From assembly GCA_041665605.1 (NCBI GenBank), contig JBAYIO010000076.1, positions 1 to 29,855 of the forward strand: DNA of 29,855 nt, in the 5' to 3' direction. Under the pieces are notes generated by a model. The model searched no databases, was not told where the DNA came from, and saw only the letters and a program-made list of their open reading frames with translations. Both the position numbers and the translations under genes were made by a program. Origin of the DNA: CAIPAT01 sp041665605 (GTDB lineage: Bacteria; Verrucomicrobiota; Lentisphaeria; Victivallales; Victivallaceae). This document shows positions 6,813-14,997 of the stretch, one piece after another; position 1 is the first letter of the stretch; each line of letters begins with the position of its first letter.

Positions 6813-8198
6813 TTATTTGTAACCGGGCAGGAAGGCTTTTTCAGCTTTGAACAGCCGTTCTGTCATTTCCTTGATTTCGGACAGGCTGCAGACTGCGGCG
6901 GTCAGCGGGTCAAGCATCAACGCCTTGGCCGCAATATCTTTTGAGTGCTGCAAGCAGGCATCGGCGGCCAGATCGAACATCCGCATATTGGCATCACACA
7001 GTGCGGCGCACTGCGGAGGGAGTTTGCCGAAATACGTCGGAGTAATGCCGCGCCTGTCCACGAGGCAGGCTACTTCAACGACGCCGTCCTGGGGAAGGTT
7101 GGTGATCAGGCCGGTGTTCGGAACCGAGCCGTAAATGGTGACTGGGCTGTGTGTTTCCATTGCTTCAATGATGAAACTGGCATATTCCCAGGTGCGGGCG
7201 ATTTCTATGTCCATTTCTCCGCTGATGAATTTCCTGCGGTTTTCATCGCAGGCTTTGCGCCACCCCGGCCACTCATCGGCGTAGAAACTGCTTTGTCCGA
7301 GATATCTGGGGCCGCAATGCTTGTCAATCAGTTCCTGGCGTTTCCGGTAGTAGGGCAGGTATTCGCTGAAATGTCCGCTGGACTCGGTGACAAAGTAATC
7401 AAAATACTTCATCACGTCAAATCTGACAGGATCTTCCGCCAGCAGTTTTGCGTCTTTCGCGATTTTCTTTTTGAGAACCGGATACAGGTCTTTGCCGTTG
7501 TGGGTCAGTTCGGTAAACCACGCCAGGTGATTGATGCCGCCGCACCGCCAGTTCATTTCGCGATATGGAACTCCGGCATATTTAGCGAGTAAATGAGAAG
7601 TTCCCTGTACGCTGTGACAGAGTCCGATCACTTTGGCTTTACTCGCCCTGGCCGCCGCAAGGCACATGATGCTCATGGGATTGGTATAGTTCAGCACCCA
7701 GGCATTCGGGCACATTTTTTCGACGTCCCTGAGGACTTCGATGAATACCGGGACCGTGCGGAGGGCTTTGAACAGTCCGCCGGCGCCGATGGTATCGCCG
7801 ATACACTGGTCAACGCCGTATTCACGCGGAATATCGTTATCGAAGCGGACGCAGGCCGTGCCGCTGACTTCAATGCAGTTGATAATGTAATCCGCCCCTT
7901 CGAGAACTTCCCGGCGTTCCGTGGCGGCGGTGACCTTCCAGCCTTTTTTTCCGGAGAGTTTGACGATCTTGTCGCCGAGTTTCTTGGCCAGTGACAATCT
8001 TTCCGCGTCAATGTCCACCAGTGCCATTTCGCCTTTGTCCGCTCCGGGAATATTAATCACGTCGGTGAATAAGCCCTTGAAAAAAGCGCTGCCGGCGCCG
8101 AGAAAAACCACTTTCAGCGGACGGCTGACTCCGGCAAGGATGCCGAGGTTGTCAGCTTTTTGCATGTGTGCTTCGTGTCCGACTTTCTTTGCTTTCAT
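6813..8198 (-). CDS. Glycoside hydrolase family 4 (alpha-galactosidase/alpha-glucosidase/uronidase group)
   Basis: This 461-residue cytoplasmic enzyme is of GH4, a family that cleaves glycosides by an NAD- and Mn-dependent oxidation/elimination mechanism. The Rossmann motif is VVFLGAGSAFFK (30-41) and the acidic adenosine-ribose contact is in LVDID. IGDTIGAGGLFKALR (133-147) and NYTNPM follow. CHS (Cys194) and GINHLAWF (His224) supply the expected metal ligands. GLCHSVQGT resembles MelA-type alpha-galactosidases, but alpha-glucuronidase/galacturonidase members look similar, so the sugar is open. The start at 8198 has AGGAGA upstream on the coding strand and begins MKAKKV; an upstream in-frame ATG at 8276 lies inside the promoter repeat. 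Its promoter is duplicated upstream of AraC. Confidence 0.9.
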   Translation of the reverse strand: MKAKKVGHEAHMQKADNLGILAGVSRPLKVVFLGAGSAFFKGLFTDVINIPGADKGEMALVDIDAERLSLAKKLGDKIVKLSGKKGWKVTAATERREVLEGADYIINCIEVSGTACVRFDNDIPREYGVDQCIGDTIGAGGLFKALRTVPVFIEVLRDVEKMCPNAWVLNYTNPMSIMCLAAARASKAKVIGLCHSVQGTSHLLAKYAGVPYREMNWRCGGINHLAWFTELTHNGKDLYPVLKKKIAKDAKLLAEDPVRFDVMKYFDYFVTESSGHFSEYLPYYRKRQELIDKHCGPRYLGQSSFYADEWPGWRKACDENRRKFISGEMDIEIARTWEYASFIIEAMETHSPVTIYGSVPNTGLITNLPQDGVVEVACLVDRRGITPTYFGKLPPQCAALCDANMRMFDLAADACLQHSKDIAAKALMLDPLTAAVCSLSEIKEMTERLFKAEKAFLPGYK

Positions 8199-8216
8199 CT
8201 TTTTTACCGTCTCCTG

Positions 8217-8326
8217 TTGATTGTAATATTTGAAAAACAACATAATAAAACTATATTGCTTTATTATATGTGTCATTTATGCTTATGTAAATATGATAAA
8301 ATTGCTAATAATGGTAAAATCATGCT
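8217..8326. repeat. 110-bp direct repeat, left copy (GH4 promoter region)
   Basis: It is identical to 14968-15077 except for three transitions (at 8223, 8241 and 8274). It runs from TTGATT beside the GH4 Shine-Dalgarno to CATGCT, which includes the ATG of the AraC gene in the right copy; here that ATG leads nowhere. It keeps the GH4 promoter but has CATAAT where the right copy has TATAAT for the AraC direction. See the right copy and the findings. Confidence 0.97.
8263..8291 (-). promoter_or_regulatory. GH4 promoter (TTTACA-17-TATAAT)
   Basis: On the minus strand a TTTACA box (8286-8291) is followed by 17 bases and a perfect TATAAT (8263-8268), about 60 bases before the GH4 start. The -10 is part of the motif TATAT-TGCT-TTATTATA (8252-8268, plus strand) that recurs in this region. 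Confidence 0.7.
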
Positions 8327-8408
8327 AAATTTTCAAGCTATAATTCATTTTCCCCATTAAAAGAAACTTACGCGCGACGTTATATTGTTTTATTATACCG
8401 GCAACAGA

Positions 8409-10388
8409 TCACTGGAGCAGGGGGAGACTCGCCGGCGTTTCCGACACTATTGGGATCAAGCCGTCTCCAATGCGCATATAGGAATCTTCCACGGCATTCG
8501 AGAACTCAACAGCCCATATCTCGGATTTTGAGCTTTCAATCCGTTTGAAGGAAAGCAAGCCGGGGTCTTCAATGTTTGACAGACGATGGACGGTTGTCCC
8601 GTTTGCATTAAGCAAAGCTGCTGACAATGATTCATCCTGTTCACCAAAGACCTCAATTCTAACATCCTTCAGCCCTGCCGGTACCTGAAAGAATAATTTG
8701 CCTTTGGGACACACCATATGGAACTCATTTTCGACAAGGTAGCCATTTCCTGGCGCATTCGACCTGATCAGGAAAGCATTCCCGCGGTTTTCAACGCATT
8801 CGATAGTGTATGCGCCTGTCTCCTCCGGAACAAACTCCATGCGCTTCCAGGAGCCGGTATTGGTCAAGTCCTTCCATGAACAGACCGGCTCTAATTTGAA
8901 GTTTATTACTTCCAGGCCCTTGGGGGATTTCACTCTCATTGAAATAAGCTTGTTATTTTTTCCGACCCGCACTCCGATCATCTCAAATGCGATCTTCTTT
9001 CCCTTCTCCGCAAACTGGATGAATTTGCCTTCATATCTAACAGGTATTATGGCGTCTATCGCATTTGCCGGAACAGAAACAGGCGTCTGTGAGACGGTCA
9101 GGTTTCTAAAATCGACCTGGCCGGCAGTTTTGAAATATGCAGCTTCCGGGCTTCCTGCGCAGTCAATCAATCTTGTCCCAGTTCCAGGTTGCGTGAAACT
9201 GATGGCTCCTTTGATTTTCACCTTGGGGCTGACCAGGCGCGTCGAGAAGGAAAGGGGGGTATGTGCTGTGGTATTGTCCGTCACCTTGACATTGTCGAAC
9301 TCAACGACGCCCTCGCCTGCATGTTCGCGCATTTCAGAGATGACTATGGCGGACTGGTTGCCAACGGCATTGTCTATTGCGCAGTCCTTGAACAGAAAAT
9401 TTGTGTTTGCGCATTGAATTTTGACATTTGCCTTGGCGGAGCCGCCGATCTCGCAGTTTATCAGAGAGATGTTGTCCGATAGCGACGTTTTCCCTTTTCC
9501 CACGGCATAGCAGACGCCTCTGCGATTGCCGTATATCCTGCAATTGCGCATCACTATGGATACAGGCATGTCCGAACGCAGGCAGAAATCGACTCCAGCG
9601 CCGCCATTCCCGGTGAAAATACAGTTTTCCAGGACGCAGTTGACCAGCCTCTCATTTTGAAAGTTCGGCTCAAAATCAATTCCAGCTTTCGGCGCTGTCC
9701 CATTGGTGTTCTTGAACACGCTGTCTTTTATGGTCAGATTCTCGACACTGATGACGCTGATTCCCTGCCGGTTATGGTCGTCGCAAACAACATCCTCTAT
9801 GAGAATGTCTTTGCTGTAGTTCATGGGGGCGCCCCGCTGGCATCCAATGTAAATGCCATCTCCTCCGCTGGATGCAATTGTCAGGTTTTTAATCGTTATG
9901 TTTTCGGAGCTTAACAGCGAAATCGCGTTCCGCCATTCGCTTGGGCTGTAAGTCGCGGCGTCATGATAGTCGGCCTTACGCATTTTAAGGATGGCATCAG
10001 ACTCGCCCCTGAGGGTTATGTTTTTCCTGCCGCGGGCGGAGAAAAGACTGTCGTCGAGTGCTTTGAACGCGCCTTTTCTGGCAATGACTACGACGCCTTT
10101 CTCGAATACGATCTCCTGGTTGCTTGCCAGTTTGACCGGCTCAATCGACCAGTCATGGCCTGTATTGTCCACCACAAGCCGCTTGACTCCGGAGTCGATT
10201 GCGTTTTGCAGCGCTTTGGTCGAATCCTCCTTGTTAAATCCCCACCAGGAGGCTTTTGCCTCCGTGCGCGTACCCGCCTTGACTTCCGCCAGCTCTTTGT
10301 CATAGTCTCCCGCCCATGCGGACGGTGAACAGAGCGCGAGCAGTGTCAATGCCAATGTTGCCTGGAACCCTCTGCCGAAAGTTGTCAT
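8409..10388 (-). CDS. Secreted right-handed parallel beta-helix protein
   Basis: This 659-residue protein has a clear signal peptide (MTTFGRG, hydrophobic TLALTLLALCSPS, cleavage likely after AWA near residue 26). The ATG at 10388 is chosen for its GGAG with 6-base spacing; an in-frame ATG at 10430 would give an overlong n-region and overlap the previous gene. Residues about 85-360 contain repeated NITIKNLTI / ILIEDVVC / LTIKDSVF / CVLENCIF / IVMRNCRIY strands, the pattern of pectate-lyase-like and GH28-like beta-helices. The last 250 residues look like beta-sandwich. Such proteins act on or bind polysaccharide outside the cytoplasm; I cannot pick a catalytic site, so lyase, hydrolase or epimerase are all possible. 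Last gene of the inserted cassette. Confidence 0.8.
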   Translation of the reverse strand: MTTFGRGFQATLALTLLALCSPSAWAGDYDKELAEVKAGTRTEAKASWWGFNKEDSTKALQNAIDSGVKRLVVDNTGHDWSIEPVKLASNQEIVFEKGVVVIARKGAFKALDDSLFSARGRKNITLRGESDAILKMRKADYHDAATYSPSEWRNAISLLSSENITIKNLTIASSGGDGIYIGCQRGAPMNYSKDILIEDVVCDDHNRQGISVISVENLTIKDSVFKNTNGTAPKAGIDFEPNFQNERLVNCVLENCIFTGNGGAGVDFCLRSDMPVSIVMRNCRIYGNRRGVCYAVGKGKTSLSDNISLINCEIGGSAKANVKIQCANTNFLFKDCAIDNAVGNQSAIVISEMREHAGEGVVEFDNVKVTDNTTAHTPLSFSTRLVSPKVKIKGAISFTQPGTGTRLIDCAGSPEAAYFKTAGQVDFRNLTVSQTPVSVPANAIDAIIPVRYEGKFIQFAEKGKKIAFEMIGVRVGKNNKLISMRVKSPKGLEVINFKLEPVCSWKDLTNTGSWKRMEFVPEETGAYTIECVENRGNAFLIRSNAPGNGYLVENEFHMVCPKGKLFFQVPAGLKDVRIEVFGEQDESLSAALLNANGTTVHRLSNIEDPGLLSFKRIESSKSEIWAVEFSNAVEDSYMRIGDGLIPIVSETPASLPLLQ

Positions 10389-10416
10389 TAGCGTCTCCAT
10401 TCCAAGTTCTTGTGAT

Positions 10417-11373
10417 CTATATTTCATCAATGCAGGCCTTTATTATCTGATCGATTTTCCCGGTTGCAAGGCAGATTCTTGTGTCTGCCGCTCCGTAGTA
10501 GAGACGCAGTTCGTTTTTATCGAAGTCGGCGAGCGCGCCGCAGGGGAATACCACATTGGGAACTGCGCCGGACAGTTCATACGGCATTGTTGGCTCCATA
10601 AGCCAACTGGCGGTTTTTCCGATTACGCGCCATGGCTCATTGGCATCCAGCAGGATGGCTCCAATGCGATAGACGGTTCCTCCGCAATTTTCGTCGACTC
10701 CATGGATGATGACCAGCCACCCGTCCCCGGTCTTTATGGGTGGCGTCGGACCTATCTTTTTCGAGTTCCAGTAGTTGTACGGCCCCAGCACCGGGCGGTG
10801 GCAGCCCCAGTGTATCATGTCGGGCGAGGAGGAGAGCCAGATGTGGCCTTTGCCCGTTATGCTCATCGGGCGGTCCAGGCGATAGTATTTGCCTTCAATT
10901 TTCTCAGGGAAGAGCGATATTCCCCTGTTTGCCGGCAAAGCGATCACTTCCATGGGAGTATAATGTATGAAGTCGTCCGTCCTGCCTAAAATTCCGACTG
11001 GTCCAAACCACTTGTCTTTGGCCGCTGTCGGAGTGATCAGATAGTAGGTGTCTTCGATTTTGGTTATCCGGTTGTCTATGGTATGCCTGTATATTTCGCT
11101 ATAGGGGAATCCATACTTCCGCAGTTCGATGAAAGAGTCTTTTCGAATGGAGAAGTCGATGCCGTTCGCGCTTTCCGCGATCCTGGTGACTCCTCCGCGA
11201 TTCGTCTCTTTAGTCTTGTATTGATCGAACGCAACGATTGAGACCGCAAGGATCGTCTTCCCGTTATATTCGGCTACGCCTGGATTGTATATCTGGGCAA
11301 CGCCAGGGAGTTTTTCGGCTGCCAGCACCGGATTGGATTGATGCCGGACAAGTATTTCACGCGCGTCTTTCAT
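10417..11373 (-). CDS. GH130-like beta-glycoside phosphorylase/hydrolase
   Basis: This 318-residue protein has the five-bladed beta-propeller look of GH130 (mannosyl-glycoside phosphorylases and related hydrolases). Asp100 in HTIDNRITKI matches the conserved DPR(V/I)TKI motif that holds the proposed general acid. RLDRPM (165-170), SSSPDMIHW (181-189), KKIGPTPPIKT (205-215) and WLVIIHGVD (219-227) follow in family order. The start at 11373 has AAGGA 8 bases upstream; longer in-frame starts would overlap the preceding gene. There is no signal peptide, so it is cytoplasmic and would act on imported oligosaccharides. Whether it is a phosphorylase or hydrolase depends on phosphate-binding Arg/His residues I cannot assign safely. 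It is 28 bases before the beta-helix gene, surely the same operon. Confidence 0.82.
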   Translation of the reverse strand: MKDAREILVRHQSNPVLAAEKLPGVAQIYNPGVAEYNGKTILAVSIVAFDQYKTKETNRGGVTRIAESANGIDFSIRKDSFIELRKYGFPYSEIYRHTIDNRITKIEDTYYLITPTAAKDKWFGPVGILGRTDDFIHYTPMEVIALPANRGISLFPEKIEGKYYRLDRPMSITGKGHIWLSSSPDMIHWGCHRPVLGPYNYWNSKKIGPTPPIKTGDGWLVIIHGVDENCGGTVYRIGAILLDANEPWRVIGKTASWLMEPTMPYELSGAVPNVVFPCGALADFDKNELRLYYGAADTRICLATGKIDQIIKACIDEI

Positions 11374-11446
11374 AAAGTGATCCTTATTGGGTAAATGGCC
11401 TTCCTGCAAAAAGAAAAGCCTGTTTAAATAAAATGTCTGGAGAAAT

Positions 11447-12601
11447 TTATTTTTTGCCTGTCTGTCCATTATCGAAGTAGTCGGACAGCTCCCGGGAAAG
11501 TTCCGGGACATCCAGGGCGGAGCATCCGCTTCGCATTGATTCATGCCCCTTGACCCCTGTCGCCACGGCATAGCGTGCGGCGACAGGCGAGGTGTGTGGT
11601 TTTTGACCTTCTGCGACGAATTTAATGAAGCCGGCTACAATTTCAGGATCCGCGCCGCCATGGTTGTCCTCCGGCGTTCTGATATTGTGAATGACATCAG
11701 GCGCGTTGCGAGCGCCTCTTTTATTCCACACCAATATCCGGCAGTTCCCGAAATCGCCCTCATTTTCAAGCCTTCCGGCATCGCCAATGAAAGTGTAGTT
11801 TCTTTCCGAGTCCGGGGTGTAGTGGCATTGAAGATATGAAGCCTGTATGCCGTTCTCAAGCTCCATCATGAGCATGTTGTGGTCTTCGATGTCAATGTTC
11901 TTGGAAACGCCCTTTTGCGAGAGCGGCGGCCAGGTGGTGACCCGCTGCTCTCCCTCCTGCCTGGAACAGCGGTCGTATACTGAAAGCCGCCCCATTGCGC
12001 ATACCTTTTTCGCATAGGCTCCTGCCAGCCAATGAATGACATCTATGTCGTGGGCGCCTTTCTGGAGCAGAAGGCCGTTGCAGTACTTCTGTTCGGAATG
12101 CCAATTCTTGAAATACGCTTCGCAGCCATAGGAAACGAAATGCCTGCACCAGACAGACTGCACATTGCCAATAGCGCCAGATGCTATGATTTCCTTCATT
12201 TTGAGGACGGAGGGAAAATAGCGCATGTTGTGCCCCACGAAAAGTTTCGTTCCGGTCCTTTTCGCCGTCTCAAGCAGCCTGTCGCAACCTTCAATGGTTA
12301 TGGCCATCGGCTTTTCCAGATAGAGGTGCTTCCCGGCTTCAAGGGCGGCTGCGCCCTGCTCTTCATGGAGGAAATCCGGCGTTGTCAGGAAAACCGCATC
12401 TACGTCTTTTCTGTCGAGCACCCTTCTGTAGTCATCGCAGACAAAGGCATTTCCGCCTGCTGTTTGCTTGAAAAGTTCAAGCGCTTCGGGGTTGATGTCG
12501 GATGCCGCGACCAGGCGCGAACCCTTGCCCGGATTGTGGGCGTATTTAGCAAGCAGGCCTCTTCCGCCGGCTCCGATGACTCCGATTCTCAGATCATCCA
12601 T
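11447..12601 (-). CDS. Gfo/Idh/MocA family oxidoreductase (cassette)
   Basis: This 384-residue NAD(P)-dependent dehydrogenase has a Rossmann motif GVIGAGGRG (7-15), the family signature YLEKPMA with EKP at 96-98, and KGAHDIDVIHWL (181-192), whose His184 is in the usual catalytic region. The ATG at 12601 is preceded by AAAAGGAA. Members oxidise or reduce sugars, inositols or sugar acids, and some use a redox mechanism to cleave glycosides (GH109-like). It has no signal peptide and is likely cytoplasmic. Placed between the prepilin-like gene and the GH130-like gene, it probably processes the sugar released there. The substrate is not deducible. Confidence 0.9.
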   Translation of the reverse strand: MDDLRIGVIGAGGRGLLAKYAHNPGKGSRLVAASDINPEALELFKQTAGGNAFVCDDYRRVLDRKDVDAVFLTTPDFLHEEQGAAALEAGKHLYLEKPMAITIEGCDRLLETAKRTGTKLFVGHNMRYFPSVLKMKEIIASGAIGNVQSVWCRHFVSYGCEAYFKNWHSEQKYCNGLLLQKGAHDIDVIHWLAGAYAKKVCAMGRLSVYDRCSRQEGEQRVTTWPPLSQKGVSKNIDIEDHNMLMMELENGIQASYLQCHYTPDSERNYTFIGDAGRLENEGDFGNCRILVWNKRGARNAPDVIHNIRTPEDNHGGADPEIVAGFIKFVAEGQKPHTSPVAARYAVATGVKGHESMRSGCSALDVPELSRELSDYFDNGQTGKK

Positions 12602-12665
12602 TCTATCCGTTCCTTTTATTTATGAAGTTTAAAGCATGCCGTCTTCAAAGAAAGCGCATTTTACG

Positions 12666-13352
12666 CTAGAATTTCAGTTGGGCGCCATTGAGGTTCAGCG
12701 CATAGATGAAGTCGCACTGCTTGAGCTTTTCAATGCCCGCCGCTGCGGCATGCCCGTCCATAAAAAAGCAGTTGCCTTTTCCCGCATGGCGAAAATGGAT
12801 GTTCCCGCGCCCGCCGGTGTCCGCTGGGTCGTTAATGTCAAAATTCCATTGCTGATATGGATATCCGACTGTGCCTATACAGCACAGGGTGTCGCCAAGA
12901 TGGACGTACACGGATGGGCTCTTTTTTACAATAGAGGACAACTTCAAAAACGTGCGGTCGGTTCCTCCTGCGACGGTTACCAAACCATACCTCGGCTTGT
13001 ACTGAACTCCATACGACCTCCAGTAGGCATTGGATTCCTTGCCAGGGACCTTGAGCCAGTTCACATAAAGGGATGGACACTGCAATGCCGCGGCATTTGC
13101 CAGATACGCAGGATACAACGCGTTGCCCCACAAGGTAGTGTCATATCTGCAAAGGATAAAGTCGTTGTAATCCCCTGCATATCCAAGCGAAGCGACCCCG
13201 CACTGTTTCAAGTTGTTTATGCAACTGATGCTTTTCGCCGTCTCCCTGGCCTTTTGCAGAGCAGGAAGCAACATTGCCGCCAGGATAGCGATAATTGCTA
13301 TCACAACCAGCAACTCTACAAGTGTGAAAATCGATCTTTTAATAACGTTCAT
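12666..13352 (-). CDS. Prepilin-type (type II pseudopilin-like) protein with H-X9-DG
   Basis: This 228-residue protein starts MNVIKRSIFTLVELLVV with a hydrophobic helix to about residue 32, the N-terminal cleavage/methylation signature with Glu at +5 of the mature form (Glu13). The usual Gly at -1 is Ile here. The C-terminal part contains His189-X9-Asp199-Gly200 (within FRHAGKGNCFFMDG), the prepilin-processing-associated H-X9-DG motif. Such proteins are very numerous in Lentisphaerota and Planctomycetota genomes, often beside sugar-degradation genes; their function is not known, perhaps a surface or secretion-linked filament. AGGAAGG precedes the ATG at 13352. It is second in the cassette, after the regulator. 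Confidence 0.9.
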   Translation of the reverse strand: MNVIKRSIFTLVELLVVIAIIAILAAMLLPALQKARETAKSISCINNLKQCGVASLGYAGDYNDFILCRYDTTLWGNALYPAYLANAAALQCPSLYVNWLKVPGKESNAYWRSYGVQYKPRYGLVTVAGGTDRTFLKLSSIVKKSPSVYVHLGDTLCCIGTVGYPYQQWNFDINDPADTGGRGNIHFRHAGKGNCFFMDGHAAAAGIEKLKQCDFIYALNLNGAQLKF

Positions 13353-13437
13353 GTTTCACCTTCCTGTTAATATTATTTTGTTTTCTTTAACGATAGTAAC
13401 AATCCTTTAAACGCTGATGCAGAATTGCGATCTTTAC

Positions 13438-14577
13438 TTACTTTTCAGATTGCGAATCGATATGCGCCTGGACTTTCGTGTAATGCCTGCCATGAAGCCA
13501 GTTCGCCCCCTGCTGTTCCGTGATTAACTGGGCATTCAATATCCTGCCGGCCGGAACTTTCTCTTTGCCTTCGACTATTCCCGCAAGCAGATCAAGCGCC
13601 TCCTTCGCCATTCTCTCGAACGGCTGTTTCGTCGATACTATGACGTTGTCGTACTCCCCCGTAAACTCGTAGTCGAATGTGGCGACGGGCAGATTGAAGA
13701 GATCCTTCAGTCCGTGCTCCGCAGAAAATCTTTTTATTCCGGCACAGAGGTTGCAATCCGCCACAAGGAACGCATCCGGGCGCGTTGAGAGCTCCGCCAG
13801 CCTTTTCGCGATTTTATAGCCGCATTCCATCAGGTGCTCGTCCGTTTCTATCAGGACATGTTTTTCGTCCATGGGCAAGCCGAGTTTCTGAAGCGCCTCC
13901 TTGTAACCTTCGTATCTTTCAATTCTATGCGCAGTGCCTGGCTGCCCCGATATGTAGCCGATTCGTTTAAATCCTTTTGAGTGGAGGTACTCAACCAAAG
14001 CTGTCGCCGCACTGCGATTGTCTACATCGACGCTGTTCAGCCCGCCAAAATAACTGGGCGGCATGGAGAGCCACACAACGGGGAAATCACTGCGTTGAAC
14101 GTGATCCTTCCATTCCAGCGGATGCTGCGCCTTCGTGTCGATGACAACGGCCCCAATGTAATGTCCGCCTGAGATCAAGGAGTTTATGGTTTTGTAGTTG
14201 AAGCTTGAGCCTTGCCCCTCCAGGGCGCAGCCGGTATATACATTTACATATCCCCGGCGAATGCACTCGTTCGCCACCCCCTGCATGAGAAATGCGAAAT
14301 AGCCGTCAAGTCCCCATGCCGGCCCGGGCAGAACGCTTATTATACCTTTAAACCCTTCATCCTGGTGCTTTGAAATCGTCGAGCCGCGCCCTTGTTTCCT
14401 TTCGATATATCCATGACTTTTTAGAACTGTCATGACCTTGGAGACGCTCATTTTATTGACATTGAGCTTTTCGGCGATTTCATTCTCTTTGGGCAGAAGA
14501 GTGCCAATCTCCCCATCCTTTATACAGTTCATCAGATATTCGTATATCTGGTCGTGTTTTGACTGAATGTTATTCAT
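13438..14577 (-). CDS. GntR/LacI hybrid transcriptional regulator (AraR-like architecture)
   Basis: This 379-residue regulator has an N-terminal GntR winged helix (about 8-70: IYEYLMNCIKDGEIG, LPKENEIAEKLNV, MSVSKVMTVLKSHGYIERKQGRGS) joined to a LacI-type periplasmic-binding-like sensor (about 75-355: FAFLMQGVANECIRRGY, VDVDNRSAATALVEYL, RIGYISGQPGTAHRIERYEGYKEAL, ITEQQGANWL). This is the layout of AraR, a sugar-released repressor. The gene is first in the minus-strand cassette and very probably controls it and itself: its promoter is a perfect consensus with a palindromic operator at 14594-14616. The ligand is unknown but should be a sugar from the cassette's substrate. Confidence 0.92.
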   Translation of the reverse strand: MNNIQSKHDQIYEYLMNCIKDGEIGTLLPKENEIAEKLNVNKMSVSKVMTVLKSHGYIERKQGRGSTISKHQDEGFKGIISVLPGPAWGLDGYFAFLMQGVANECIRRGYVNVYTGCALEGQGSSFNYKTINSLISGGHYIGAVVIDTKAQHPLEWKDHVQRSDFPVVWLSMPPSYFGGLNSVDVDNRSAATALVEYLHSKGFKRIGYISGQPGTAHRIERYEGYKEALQKLGLPMDEKHVLIETDEHLMECGYKIAKRLAELSTRPDAFLVADCNLCAGIKRFSAEHGLKDLFNLPVATFDYEFTGEYDNVIVSTKQPFERMAKEALDLLAGIVEGKEKVPAGRILNAQLITEQQGANWLHGRHYTKVQAHIDSQSEK

Positions 14578-14593
14578 TGCACTATTCCCGATA

Positions 14594-14616
14594 AATCATT
14601 TAATGATTAAATCATT
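14594..14616. promoter_or_regulatory. Operator candidate: three alternating 7-bp half-sites
   Basis: AATCATT (14594-14600), T, AATGATT (14602-14608), A, AATCATT (14610-14616) make two overlapping perfect inverted repeats. The element lies just downstream of the -10 box of the regulator gene, over the expected transcription start and leader, the typical place for a repressor site. The likely binder is the GntR/LacI protein encoded immediately downstream. Confidence 0.7.
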
Positions 14617-14629
14617 TATTATATCGCTT

Positions 14630-14658
14630 ATTATACCGTTTTTTGCAGTGCCTGTCAA
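14630..14658 (-). promoter_or_regulatory. Consensus promoter of the GntR/LacI regulator (TTGACA-17-TATAAT)
   Basis: On the minus strand TTGACA (14653-14658) and TATAAT (14630-14635) are separated by exactly 17 bases: a perfect housekeeping-sigma promoter. The start should fall near 14623, about 45 bases before the ATG at 14577, with the operator candidate between. Confidence 0.85.
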
Positions 14659-14967
14659 GACTAAATCTCAAAAAGACAGCAAAAAAGAAGGAAAATATTT
14701 TTTTTAAGCTCACAAAATCCGACAACTATCGCGTCGTCAACGGCTTGATGAACCACATCCGCCGATGCGCTTTCCTGTAACGGGAGATACGGCTGATCAA
14801 CTGCGGAACTGGTGAATCAAGACGTATTCAACCGGATCTGAATATTTCCGATGGCATCTGGAACGACCGTCATTTCCGAAAACAACTGGTTTCTGAACGA
14901 TTCAGCCAGTCGTTGCTCTGTGTCATTTTTTCTGCATTGTTGAAAATGATTATTCAGCGCTGTCCCA
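14659..14967. other. Intergenic stretch with unassigned open frame
   Basis: These 309 bases lie between the regulator promoter and the right direct repeat. On the plus strand one frame reads through about 290 bases with a single stop (TAA near 14779), including KSDNYRVVNGLMNHIRR before it and GESRRIQPDLNISDGIWNDR after it. I do not recognise either part. It could be a broken gene carried with the inserted cassette or chance. There is no clear Shine-Dalgarno. Confidence 0.3.
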
Positions 14968-14997
14968 TTGATTATAATATTTGAAAAACAATATAAT
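14968..14997 (+). promoter_or_regulatory. AraC gene promoter candidate (TTGATT-18-TATAAT)
   Basis: On the plus strand TTGATT (14968-14973), 18 bases, then TATAAT (14992-14997), about 75 bases before the AraC ATG. In the left repeat the same -10 reads CATAAT, consistent with loss of use there. Confidence 0.5.

Noticed and set aside
12636..13370. A 244-residue plus-strand frame opposite the prepilin-like gene
   Set aside because: The minus-strand frame has the prepilin N-terminus, H-X9-DG motif and a strong Shine-Dalgarno. The plus frame has no recognisable feature.
8327..14967. The cassette as a transposon or integrative element with its own recombinase
   Set aside because: None of the five genes is a transposase, integrase or resolvase, and no terminal inverted repeats are found at the boundaries. 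The 110-bp repeats are much longer than usual target duplications, so I report only the duplication.
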